Shown here: in pieces, positions 30,834-38,462 of the stretch | How positions within the stretch are numbered: position 1 is the first letter of the stretch | How the letters are laid out: each line of letters begins with the position of its first letter | DNA from: Sporosarcina luteola | GTDB lineage: Bacteria; Bacillota; Bacilli; Bacillales_A; Planococcaceae | Length of the DNA stretch: 64,000 nucleotides | Direction of reading: 5' to 3' | Assembly: GCF_007991495.1 (NCBI RefSeq) | Contig: NZ_BJYL01000026.1 | Location: 1 to 64,000 of the forward strand | Translations under genes and position numbers: made by a program | Notes under the pieces: model-generated | What the model saw: only the letters and a program-made list of their open reading frames with translations | Database searches by the model: none | What the model was told of the DNA's origin: nothing

Positions 30834-31403
30834 ATGAAAACCGAAAAACAATATTTTGACGAAGCCATTTCTTTAGAAGAGTACATGAACCGGATGGAAA
30901 AACATAAAGACAATAGCTTTAGCATTTATGAGAAATTCGAAGTGCCGCAAGATGATGGGTTTATCGAGATGCTAAAAGCGGAAAAGCCTACTGTATTGGT
31001 CATTACAGAAGATTGGTGTGGCGATGCGATGATGAATAATCCAATCTTGCGCAGAATTGCTGAAGCTGCACAATTGGATGTACGGACTGCCTACCGCGAT
31101 CAGGATACCGATTTAATTGATAAACATTTGACGAATGGTGGAAGATCGATTCCGATTTACCTATTGCTTGATGATGAAGGTGAAGTAATAGCGAAATGGG
31201 GCCCACGTGCTGCATCGATCCAGGAGGACGTCCTTGAACGACGCAAGCAATTGCCTGCGAAGGAAGCACCTGATTTCGAAGAGAAGCAACGAGCGTTCAT
31301 TGAGGAATTAATGAAGGAATATACAACACAGCCCGAACTATGGCTGACGGTATATGAAGACATTCGAAAAACGTTCATGCCTGCATTGCAAAAATCCAAT
31401 TAA
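30834..31403 (+). CDS. Thioredoxin-family protein with a single active-site Cys
   Basis: A 189-residue cytoplasmic protein with a thioredoxin-like core (about 45-115: VLVITEDWCGDAMMNNPILRRIA, then RSIPIYLLLDDEG with the cis-Pro). The usual CxxC is reduced to WCGD, so a disulfide exchange role is doubtful. Other members of this family also keep only the first Cys. ATG 30834 fits AAAAGGAG 9 nt upstream; the GTG at 30828 is too close. It lies alone between gatB and dagK. Its partner and function are unknown. Confidence 0.75.
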   Translation: MKTEKQYFDEAISLEEYMNRMEKHKDNSFSIYEKFEVPQDDGFIEMLKAEKPTVLVITEDWCGDAMMNNPILRRIAEAAQLDVRTAYRDQDTDLIDKHLTNGGRSIPIYLLLDDEGEVIAKWGPRAASIQEDVLERRKQLPAKEAPDFEEKQRAFIEELMKEYTTQPELWLTVYEDIRKTFMPALQKSN

Positions 31404-31504
31404 GACCGGATCGGCAACTAGTTCACAAAAGTAAGCGTCCTATAGTTGGATCAGTAACGCATATGCAAAGCGTAAGAATTTGTATGAATTGAGAGGGAAC
31501 ATGT

Positions 31505-32455
31505 ATGAAGCGTGCACGAATCATTTATAACCCGACGGCGGGACGTGAGATATTTCGGAAGCATATCGCTGAAGTTCTTGAGAAGTTGGAGAAGGCCGGT
31601 TATGAAACATCGGTGCATGCGACAACTGCTGAAGGCGATGCGACAGAGGCAGCGAAAGCGGCAGTGGAACGTGGTTTCGATGTCATCATTGCTTCAGGAG
31701 GCGATGGGACGTTGAATGAGGTCGTTGCAGGCGTGTCGTCTTTTGAGAAACGTCCAAAACTTGGTCTTATTCCAACCGGAACGACAAACGACTTTGCGCG
31801 GGCTTTACGCATACCTAGAGATATTGACGATGCGCTTGATATTATTATAAGAGGCGAAACGATTCCGGTGGACGTAGGTCTCATGAATGACCGCCATTTC
31901 ATTAACATAGCTGGTGGCGGAAGAATGACTGAGCTGACATATGAAGTGCCAAGCAGGCTTAAAACTGTGCTCGGGCAGCTTGCTTATTATTTGAAAGGGA
32001 TCGAGATGCTGCCTTCCATCCATTCGAGTAACGTGAAAATCGAGTATGATGATAACGTATTCGAAGGGGAAGTGATGCTGTTTCTCGTCGGTCTTACCAA
32101 TTCCGTCGGCGGCCTGGAAAAATTGGCGCCAAACTCAAGCATCAATGATGGAAAGTTCACGTTGCTTATTTTGAAAAAATGTAATATCGCCGAATTCATT
32201 CGGATTGTCAGCTTAGCGTTACGAGGAGAACATTTAGACGATCCACTTGTCATTTCCTCCCAAGCGGCAAATGTGAAAATCACTTCATCAGAAGAAGTAT
32301 TACTGAATTTGGACGGCGAATATGGGGGAACCCTTCCTGCCGCATTTGAAATTAAATATCGTCACATTGAAATGTTCGCTCCACTTGATCAACTACGCGA
32401 GCAAGATCGCATTGATCGGGACGAAAACGATGAAAAAGCTGCGTTGGATGAATAA
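31505..32455 (+). CDS. dagK: Diacylglycerol kinase (soluble, DgkB type)
   Basis: DagK/DgkB phosphorylates diacylglycerol released during lipoteichoic acid synthesis and returns it to phospholipid synthesis. The 316-residue protein begins MKRARIIYNPTAGRE, has the catalytic-domain signature SGGDGTLNEV (about 63-72) and PTGTTNDFARAL, and ends in a charged Asp/Glu/Arg-rich tail. GAGAGGGAA precedes the ATG. The rho-independent terminator begins inside its last codons. Confidence 0.94.
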   Translation: MKRARIIYNPTAGREIFRKHIAEVLEKLEKAGYETSVHATTAEGDATEAAKAAVERGFDVIIASGGDGTLNEVVAGVSSFEKRPKLGLIPTGTTNDFARALRIPRDIDDALDIIIRGETIPVDVGLMNDRHFINIAGGGRMTELTYEVPSRLKTVLGQLAYYLKGIEMLPSIHSSNVKIEYDDNVFEGEVMLFLVGLTNSVGGLEKLAPNSSINDGKFTLLILKKCNIAEFIRIVSLALRGEHLDDPLVISSQAANVKITSSEEVLLNLDGEYGGTLPAAFEIKYRHIEMFAPLDQLREQDRIDRDENDEKAALDE

Positions 32456-32474
32456 TCCATGCAGCTTTTATTTT
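32434..32474 (+). terminator. Terminator overlapping the dagK end
   Basis: AAAAGCTGC (32434-32442) pairs with GCAGCTTTT (32461-32469), with an inner TGGAT/ATCCA stem, followed by TTTTATTTT. The left arm encodes dagK codons. Confidence 0.88.
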
Positions 32475-32482
32475 AGCATGCC

Positions 32483-32545
32483 GCGTCCAAAGCGAGCCGC
32501 CGCGCGTCCAAAGCGAGCAACTGTGCGTCCAAAGCAGTCATCCTT
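32483..32545. repeat. 21-bp tandem repeat, about three copies
   Basis: GCGTCCAAAGCGAGC-type units begin at 32483, 32504 and 32525, exactly 21 bp apart, with the third copy diverged after GCGTCCAAAGC. They lie between the dagK terminator and the convergent Nudix terminator. The 21-bp spacing equals the half-unit of the purF-purM array, although the sequence differs. Confidence 0.85.
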
Positions 32546-32560
32546 CGCAGCATCAAAATG

Positions 32561-32596
32561 AAAAAGCAGTCGGAACTGAATCGTTCCAACTGCTTT
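32561..32596 (-). terminator. Terminator of the Nudix gene
   Basis: Read on the minus strand, an 8-bp AAAGCAGT/ACTGCTTT stem, a mismatch and a 5-bp GGAAC/GTTCC stem are followed by a TTTTTCATTTT tail. Confidence 0.8.
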
Positions 32597-32601
32597 GCAT
32601 G

Positions 32602-33036
32602 CTATACAATAAACTCAATATCATCATCCTGCCCAGCGGCAAGTTCCGGCAAATCTTGAATCGGCATCCATTGGCAATGGAATACCATTCCGTTGTCTTT
32701 GCCTGTGCTTTGAACACGATTATTCCAATCATGCTCATCGTCGCCGGTATAAACGAGGTGAAAGATATTACGTTCATGAATGACGTCTTCACGGTGTTCA
32801 GGAAAATAATTTTTCTTATGCACTTTCCCCTTAAACTCAAGCTGATCCCGACAGATACCGGTTTCCTCTTCAATTTCGCGATATAGCGCATCGATCAGTA
32901 ATTCATCATCCTCAATCGTTCCCCCGGGCACTTGCAAACCTGCCTCAGGATTTCCTTCTTGATCGAACACAAGGATTTTGCGTTCGGCCTGTTCTCCTTT
33001 AGTGATATAAGCTAAAACTTTTCGTTTGACTTCCAT
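32602..33036 (-). CDS. Nudix hydrolase
   Basis: A 144-residue Nudix protein. The Nudix box is complete: G-x5-E-x7-REUxEExGU is met by GTIEDDE, LLIDALY, REIEEETGI (about residues 39-62), so it should cleave nucleoside-diphosphate-linked substrates in a metal-dependent way. The substrate cannot be told from sequence. ATG 33036 follows AGAGGTGG; the GTG at 33045 falls inside that site. It is a single gene convergent with dagK. Confidence 0.88.
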   Translation of the reverse strand: MEVKRKVLAYITKGEQAERKILVFDQEGNPEAGLQVPGGTIEDDELLIDALYREIEEETGICRDQLEFKGKVHKKNYFPEHREDVIHERNIFHLVYTGDDEHDWNNRVQSTGKDNGMVFHCQWMPIQDLPELAAGQDDDIEFIV

Positions 33037-33226
33037 TGTGTCCACCTCTCTTTAATCCCTCTATTATACATAACATTCTAACTACTCTCAAGAGGGACGT
33101 TGTCAAAAAAAGTTCACAGTGCTTGTGACAAAATTGTTATTTCGATCTCAAAAAGGGAAACGTAAGAAGTAACAGTCATCTACTAAATAGTAACAGACGT
33201 TTTTTGACGAGGAGGGCGCAGAATCC

Positions 33227-33322
33227 GTGTATAAAAAACAAGAAAAAAGGCTCATGTGGCTCGTTTTTATCGTAGCGGGGATTATGTTGGTGTCCATTGT
33301 AGGAAGAATTTTTGGAAGTTGA
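33227..33322 (+). CDS. 31-residue single-span membrane protein upstream of bd oxidase
   Basis: GTG 33227 follows a good GGAGGG site and opens a 31-codon frame. It encodes a basic start (MYKKQEKRL), one hydrophobic span (about 10-26) and a short GRIFGS end. It stops 14 nt before the oxidase subunit I gene, whose own Shine-Dalgarno overlaps that gap, so it is probably the first gene of the oxidase operon. Small accessory subunits are known for bd oxidases, but I do not recognise this one. Confidence 0.65.
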   Translation: MYKKQEKRLMWLVFIVAGIMLVSIVGRIFGS

Positions 33323-33336
33323 AGGAGGAAGAATAG

Positions 33337-34683
33337 ATGGGGAATGAAGAAGCTGTCTTTTATTCGCGTGTCTTAACGGAACTGACTTTATCCTTCCATA
33401 TCATTTACGCGACAATCGGAGTTGGTGTCCCTCTCATGATTATGATCGCGCAATGGGTGGGCATCCGGAAAAACGATGAACATTATATATTGCTCGCTCG
33501 AAGATGGGCGCGTGGATTTGTTATTACAGTAGCAGTCGGAGTTGTGACAGGTACTGCGATCGGTCTGCAATTGTCCTTGCTATGGCCAAATTTTATGGAG
33601 CTTGCGGGAAATGTCATTGCATTGCCGCTATTCATGGAAACGTTCGCCTTCTTTTTTGAAGCCATTTTCCTAGGCATTTACTTATACACTTGGGATCGGT
33701 TCGAAAATCAGAAAAAGCATTTGCTGCTATTAGTGCCAGTTGCAATTGGTGCTTCGTTTTCCGCCGTATTCATTACGATGGTGAATGCTTTCATGAATGC
33801 TCCCCAAGGGTTTGACATCGTAAATGGAGAACTCGTCAACATCAACCCAATTATTGCGATGTTCAACCCGGCGATGCCGACGAAAGTGGCGCACGTCGTC
33901 ATTACTGCATATATGACCGCGGCATTTGTGCTGGCCGCCATTGCAGCGTTCCGTTTATTGAAAGGCTCCGACCATATTTATCATAAGAAAGCTCTTTATT
34001 TAACAATGAAACTCGGACTTGTGTTCGCGATTGCCACCGCCATCATCGGGGATTTCTCCGGTAAATACTTAGCCGAATACCAGCCTGAAAAACTGGCAGC
34101 AGCGGAATGGCATTTTGAAACACAGGAAAATGCGCCGCTCGTCTTGCTCGGAGTCATGAGTGACGGGGAAGTGAAGTATGCCATTGAAGTGCCGTTCGGG
34201 CTATCCATTTTGGCACATAACAATCCGAGTGCGGAAGTGATTGGATTGGATCAATTCCCGGAAGATGAAATTCCACCGCTTTACATCCATTATCTATTCA
34301 ACATTATGGTGTTCATCGGCATGTGGATGGTATTGCTTTCGATTTGGTATTGGGTCGGCATTAAGCGCAATTGGAGAAGCGTGTCGACAAGATGGTTCCG
34401 CTGGCTGATCGTGCTTGGCGCGCCTTTATCATTCATCGCGATCGAATCGGGATGGTGGCTGGCAGAAGTCGGACGGCAGCCGTGGATTCTCCGGAAGATT
34501 ATGCGTGTTGAGGATGCTGCGACGACGAGCGGGCAAGTCGATTTAATGCTTATGCTGTTTGCATTGCTCTATCTCATTCTCGGTATTGGCAGTATCGTCG
34601 TCTTACGAAGGATGTTCCGCAAAAATCCGGTCGAACGGGAACTTGCGGATCGCCAAACGGAAAAGGGCGGTGATATTCAATGA
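33337..34683 (+). CDS. Cytochrome bd-type ubiquinol/menaquinol oxidase subunit I
   Basis: A 448-residue polytopic protein of the CydA/YthA family, the haem-carrying subunit of a terminal quinol oxidase. It shows the N-terminal LSFHIIYATIGVG with a haem-ligand His (about 18), the GRQPW motif (about 378-382) and about nine membrane spans. The quinol-binding loop is of the short type. GGAGG lies upstream of the ATG. It overlaps the subunit II gene by 4 nt. The set resembles B. subtilis ythA-ythB. The bd family call is firm; the haem set and oxygen affinity are not readable. Confidence 0.9.
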   Translation: MGNEEAVFYSRVLTELTLSFHIIYATIGVGVPLMIMIAQWVGIRKNDEHYILLARRWARGFVITVAVGVVTGTAIGLQLSLLWPNFMELAGNVIALPLFMETFAFFFEAIFLGIYLYTWDRFENQKKHLLLLVPVAIGASFSAVFITMVNAFMNAPQGFDIVNGELVNINPIIAMFNPAMPTKVAHVVITAYMTAAFVLAAIAAFRLLKGSDHIYHKKALYLTMKLGLVFAIATAIIGDFSGKYLAEYQPEKLAAAEWHFETQENAPLVLLGVMSDGEVKYAIEVPFGLSILAHNNPSAEVIGLDQFPEDEIPPLYIHYLFNIMVFIGMWMVLLSIWYWVGIKRNWRSVSTRWFRWLIVLGAPLSFIAIESGWWLAEVGRQPWILRKIMRVEDAATTSGQVDLMLMLFALLYLILGIGSIVVLRRMFRKNPVERELADRQTEKGGDIQ

Positions 34684-35705
34684 ACTTGGAAATCTTAGGG
34701 ATCACGGTTCTTTGGACGTTCCTCTTCGGTTATATTATCGTCGGTGCTATCGATTTCGGAGCTGGATTTTTCAATGCATACAGTTTGCTGACAGGGAAAC
34801 AACGGATCTTAACAAAGGTCATCCAGCGCTACTTGTCGCCTGTCTGGGAAGTGACGAACGTATTCCTCGTCTTCTTCTTCGTCGGAATCATCGGGTTCTT
34901 CCCGAAGACGGCGTTCTACTATGGCACGACATTATTAGTGCCTGTCAGCATCGGCGTCATTCTCCTCGCGATACGCGGTTCGTATTATGCGTTCGAAACA
35001 TACGGCGCGCGGGGACATAAAGGCTATTCGTTTATGTACGGGCTTGCAGGTCTGTTAATTCCCGCTTCGTTATCGATCGTACTGACGATTTCGGAGGGCG
35101 GTTTCATCGAAATAGTCGATGGAAGTCCGGTGCTCGATTATTGGGTTTTATTCACAAGCCCGCTGACATGGTCAATCGTCGTCCTAAGCATATCCGCAAC
35201 CCTTTATATTTCGGCGGTTTTCCTTACGTGGTATGCGAATAAAGCCAGAGACATCGAAGCGACAGACCTGCTTCGGAAATATGCGCTCATCTGGTCGCTG
35301 CCGACAATCATTACGGCGGGCGGCATCATTTTCGAGCTGCGAAGACATAATTTTGATCATTATACGAACATCCAAACGTTTTTGCCGATGTTCCTTCTTT
35401 CATTCATCCTATTCGTCGGAACGGTATGGCTACTTTGGACACGACGAAATTACGGCTGGGCATTCGGTTTGCTTGCGGGTCAATTCGCCTTCGCATTTTA
35501 TGGATACGGTGCATCCCATTATCCGTATTTGCTTTATCCGCATTTGACACTGTACGACAGTTTCACGAACCCCGCGATGGCGATTGCGCTCATTATAGCG
35601 TTCATTCTCGGCCTTGGCCTTTTAATCCCATCGCTCGTGCTGCTTATGCGCTTGTTCCTGTTCAATAAAGATTACGTCCGTGGAAAAGACGATTTCCACG
35701 TTTAG
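34680..35705 (+). CDS. Cytochrome bd-type quinol oxidase subunit II
   Basis: A 341-residue membrane protein of the CydB/YthB family with about eight spans, forming the heterodimer with the preceding subunit. Family features are the N-terminal GYIIVGAIDFGAGFF, SPVWEVTNVFLVFFFVG with the conserved Trp-Glu region, and the late YPYLLYPHLTLYDSFTNP. It overlaps subunit I by 4 nt and is followed after 12 nt by a CydS-like micro-protein. This is a standard operon layout. Confidence 0.9.
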   Translation: MNLEILGITVLWTFLFGYIIVGAIDFGAGFFNAYSLLTGKQRILTKVIQRYLSPVWEVTNVFLVFFFVGIIGFFPKTAFYYGTTLLVPVSIGVILLAIRGSYYAFETYGARGHKGYSFMYGLAGLLIPASLSIVLTISEGGFIEIVDGSPVLDYWVLFTSPLTWSIVVLSISATLYISAVFLTWYANKARDIEATDLLRKYALIWSLPTIITAGGIIFELRRHNFDHYTNIQTFLPMFLLSFILFVGTVWLLWTRRNYGWAFGLLAGQFAFAFYGYGASHYPYLLYPHLTLYDSFTNPAMAIALIIAFILGLGLLIPSLVLLMRLFLFNKDYVRGKDDFHV

Positions 35706-35717
35706 GAGGAGTGTAAT

Positions 35718-35825
35718 ATGGTTGAATTCATCATTTTCTATGCGCCATTCATCATTTTGATTGCCGCCATTGTCGTTGCCTTTCTCATCGCGCCGATGGA
35801 TAAGGCAGTGAATAAAGAAGATTAA
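35718..35825 (+). CDS. CydS-like small subunit of bd oxidase
   Basis: A 35-residue protein with one membrane span (about 3-25, EFIIFYAPFIILIAAIVVAF) and a short charged tail ending KAVNKED. It is preceded by AGGAGGAGTG and directly follows subunit II. CydS-type subunits of about 33 residues, beginning with a YAPF-like segment, are known in the Geobacillus bd oxidase, where CydS packs against CydA. Position, length and the FYAPFI stretch all fit. Confidence 0.82.
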   Translation: MVEFIIFYAPFIILIAAIVVAFLIAPMDKAVNKED

Positions 35826-35828
35826 CGG

Positions 35829-35858
35829 AAAACAGACGTCAACCCGGCGTCTGTTTTT
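35829..35858 (+). terminator. Terminator of the bd oxidase operon
   Basis: AAACAGACG pairs with CGTCTGTTT across a 9-nt loop and is followed by further T residues, starting 3 nt after the small subunit stop. Confidence 0.88.
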
Positions 35859-35930
35859 ACTCTATATACGACCATTTACCATCATTGTTTTATGGTAAAC
35901 TGAGAGCATACGAAATTTGGAGGAAAAATC

Positions 35931-37298
35931 ATGTCTTTTATTGTTAATCAAAATGATCGTCTTATCGTCCATGTGGAGGACTTAACGCATGACGGGTCAG
36001 GCGTTGCTAAAGTGGAAGGCTATCCACTATTCATACCTGGTGCATTGCCTGGTGAGGAAGTCGAAGTCAAAGTCGGGAAAACGTTAAAGAATTACGGATT
36101 TGCGCGACTGTTGAATGTGACAAAGCCATCATCGGATCGCATTGAGCCACCGTGCCACGTGTTCTGGGAATGCGGCGGTTGCCAGCTTCAGCATTTATCA
36201 TACGAAGCACAGCTTATCCAAAAGCAAAAACAAGTCCGTGACGTCATCGACCGTATCGCGAAGTTGCCTGACGTGCCAGTACTTCCGGTCAAAGGGATGG
36301 AAGACCCTTGGCGTTATCGCAATAAATCCCAGATCCCCTTCAGCGAACGAGATAGGCAAGTCGTTTCAGGCTTTTACAAATCACGCACCCATCACATCGT
36401 CGACACAGACGTCTGCATCATCCAAAGTGAAGAAGCGGATGAGCTCATGTCCACGTTGAAGCATGAAATGCAAGCGCTTGGATTGGATGCGTACAACGAA
36501 AAGACGCATCGTGGCATGCTAAGGCACCTCATCGTCCGAAAAGGAAAAGCAACAGGGGAAATCATGGTTGTCCTCGTGACACTTAAAAAGAAGTTCCCGC
36601 AGAAAGAAGCAGTCATCGAGCTGATTAAACGAGTCGTACCAGAAGTGACATCAATCATGCAAAACGTCAACGGAGAAAAGACGAACGTCATCTTTGGGAA
36701 TGAAACGCTCCCATTATACGGCAAGTCGTTCATCATCGATAACATCGGCGACATCCAGTTCGAAATATCTGCTCGCTCCTTCTATCAAGTGAACCCTGCT
36801 CAAACCGAGGTGCTCTACAAGCAAGCGCTCGATTACGCACAGTTGACGGGTGATGAAATGGTCATCGATGCATACTGCGGCATCGGCACGATATCCTTGT
36901 TCCTTGCACAAAAAGCGAAGGAAGTGTATGGTGTCGAAATCGTTCCACAAGCAATCGAGGATGCGAAGCGCAATGCAGAATTGAACGGTATCACAAATGC
37001 GAACTTTGAAGCGGGTGCAGCGGAAGATGTCATCCCAAGATGGTACGCAGAAGGCAAACGCTTCGACGTCTTAGTCGTCGATCCGCCGCGCAAAGGATGC
37101 GACGAGAAACTATTGCAGACGATTTTGGAATACAAGCCGAGACGAGTTGTGTATGTATCCTGTAATCCAGGAACCTTGGCGCGCGACTTGCGGATTTTGG
37201 AAGACGGGGGATACCGGACGAAGGAAGTCCAACCGGTGGACATGTTCCCGCAAAGCAGTCATGTGGAGTGTGTTGCCTTGATGTCAAGGATGGTGTAA
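35931..37298 (+). CDS. rlmCD: 23S rRNA (uracil-5-)-methyltransferase
   Basis: A 455-residue SAM-dependent RNA methyltransferase of the RumA/TrmA family. The B. subtilis orthologue RlmCD (YefA) methylates U747 and U1939 of 23S rRNA. An N-terminal TRAM domain (about 8-65) precedes the iron-sulfur cysteine cluster [11 protein letters not shown] (about 74-84), [24 protein letters not shown] and [12 protein letters not shown] with the catalytic Cys. TTGGAGG precedes the ATG. The gene closes the conserved block; an accessory region follows. Confidence 0.93.
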   Translation: MSFIVNQNDRLIVHVEDLTHDGSGVAKVEGYPLFIPGALPGEEVEVKVGKTLKNYGFARLLNVTKPSSDRIEPPCHVFWECGGCQLQHLSYEAQLIQKQKQVRDVIDRIAKLPDVPVLPVKGMEDPWRYRNKSQIPFSERDRQVVSGFYKSRTHHIVDTDVCIIQSEEADELMSTLKHEMQALGLDAYNEKTHRGMLRHLIVRKGKATGEIMVVLVTLKKKFPQKEAVIELIKRVVPEVTSIMQNVNGEKTNVIFGNETLPLYGKSFIIDNIGDIQFEISARSFYQVNPAQTEVLYKQALDYAQLTGDEMVIDAYCGIGTISLFLAQKAKEVYGVEIVPQAIEDAKRNAELNGITNANFEAGAAEDVIPRWYAEGKRFDVLVVDPPRKGCDEKLLQTILEYKPRRVVYVSCNPGTLARDLRILEDGGYRTKEVQPVDMFPQSSHVECVALMSRMV

Positions 37299-38019
37299 CC
37301 CCGCAAAATAAATTACCGATTTAAAACAAGCTTTTCCGATTTCACCGCCACAATTTTAGAATAAAGTTTTCGTAAAAGGCGTGAAAAATGCCTGGAAAGC
37401 CCTCCGCCACAACAATTGGCAAAAGACTGGGTTCGGAAATCTTTATTAAAAAGTGAGAAAAACGTGAACAAAATGGGGAAAAAAGCTTGAAAAACGGTCA
37501 AAACGTGAACCAAAAAGGGTGAAAATCGGGTTTTGTCGGAAGACTATATTTTAAAAGGGAACGAAGGAATGCGGGTTGGCGGGGTGTGTTTTCGGAAGTT
37601 TATAAAATAAAAGGACAGATGGATAAATAAGGTCTATTCAAACACTGATAAATGAAGGGTTTCCCGACATTGCTTTTTTCTCTCGGCAACTTTGCCGAGG
37701 TTGCTTATGTCGGGAAACCCTTATTTTTATTTATTTAGAAAACAATCAATTGCCTAGAAAGCGATGGGGTTGAGGACGGAGGAAATGTATTATTTAGTCT
37801 TCCCGCACATTACCTGTATCGAAAATTCTATCAAGTTCCCCATTATGTAACCCCACGAACCTTATTTCTAACTGTCGTTTTTCCCATATATAATAAATTT
37901 ACACAAGCTATCATTTTTATGAAATACGGTCTATTGGATAATTATGCATTCATATGGTCTACGGAGCGTAGATTATATTTTGGGATACATTGTCTTATAC
38001 TAGAGTCGAGGTGAAAATG
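37299..38019 (+). other. Long non-coding stretch between rlmCD and the GIY-YIG gene
   Basis: About 720 bases without a credible gene. The first part (37440-37620) is purine-rich on the plus strand and contains AAAACGTGAAC twice (about 37467 and 37503). A very strong hairpin follows at 37655-37722. The rest is AT-rich and leads into the next gene; TATACT (38,0xx-free region just before the GAGGTG site) is a possible -10 element. I recognise no RNA family. The change in base composition marks the edge of the accessory segment. Confidence 0.5.
37655..37736. terminator. Strong 16-bp hairpin with T-rich tail
   Basis: AAGGGTTTCCCGACAT (37655-37670) pairs perfectly with its complement at 37707-37722. 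An inner CTCGGCA/TGCCGAG stem and a TTATTTTTATTTATTT tail complete it. It stands 357 nt after rlmCD, far for its terminator, but would stop read-through into the accessory genes. Confidence 0.75.
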
Positions 38020-38364
38020 ATGGATACAAAAAGAAAAAAAGAGCTTTTAGAAGCCTATAAAAACAGACATCCTGAAATGGGAGTAATATCTTACCGTTGT
38101 AGAGAAAGTGGTGAGGTTTTTTTGGGTATCTCCAAAGATACAAAATCAGGCTTTAACAGCAATAATATGAAATTGGCAGCAAACTGGCATCCTAATAAAC
38201 GATTACAAGAACTCTGGAATAAATATGGCTCGGAAGGCTTTGAACTATCAGTTATTAAAGTGTTAAAGTACGATGACCCACATGAAGATCATACAGCAAA
38301 ATTAGAAAGTTTGAGAGAACAGTGTCTCGCTGCTGATCCAAATGCAAGGAGGATATGGCGATGA
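38020..38364 (+). CDS. GIY-YIG nuclease family protein
   Basis: A 114-residue protein resembling small stand-alone GIY-YIG nucleases. A short charged N-terminal helix (KRKKELLEAYKNRHPEMG) is followed by GVISYRCRESGEVFLGIS (about 28-45), in which SY and FLG stand where GIY and YIG usually occur. Then come HPNKRLQELWNKYGSEGFELSVIKVL and a late Glu (KLESLREQ). The signature residues are diverged, so nuclease activity is not assured. GAGGTG lies 6 nt before ATG 38020; ATG 38017 is an equal alternative in frame. The stop overlaps a tiny downstream frame. Confidence 0.62.
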   Translation: MDTKRKKELLEAYKNRHPEMGVISYRCRESGEVFLGISKDTKSGFNSNNMKLAANWHPNKRLQELWNKYGSEGFELSVIKVLKYDDPHEDHTAKLESLREQCLAADPNARRIWR

Positions 38365-38414
38365 ATGAAAAAGTTGTTATGGTATCAAATGGTTATGAGC
38401 GTATAGTCGTATAG
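38361..38414 (+). CDS. 17-codon frame coupled to the GIY-YIG gene
   Basis: ATG 38361 overlaps the GIY-YIG stop (ATGA) and follows an ideal AAGGAGG site by 8 nt, yet the frame stops after 17 codons (MNEKVVMVSNGYERIVV). Such a strong site suggests a truncated former gene or a short leader peptide. I do not recognise the sequence. Confidence 0.35.
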   Translation: MNEKVVMVSNGYERIVV

Positions 38415-38462
38415 TTGGCAAGTGCTTAGCCGCATACTAGAAGAGTTGGAGTGTTACTAACA

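Noticed and set aside
33100..33131. Rex binding site upstream of the bd oxidase
   Set aside because: The half-sites do not have the TTGTGA-N6-TCACAA spacing; it is kept only as an unspecific dyad.
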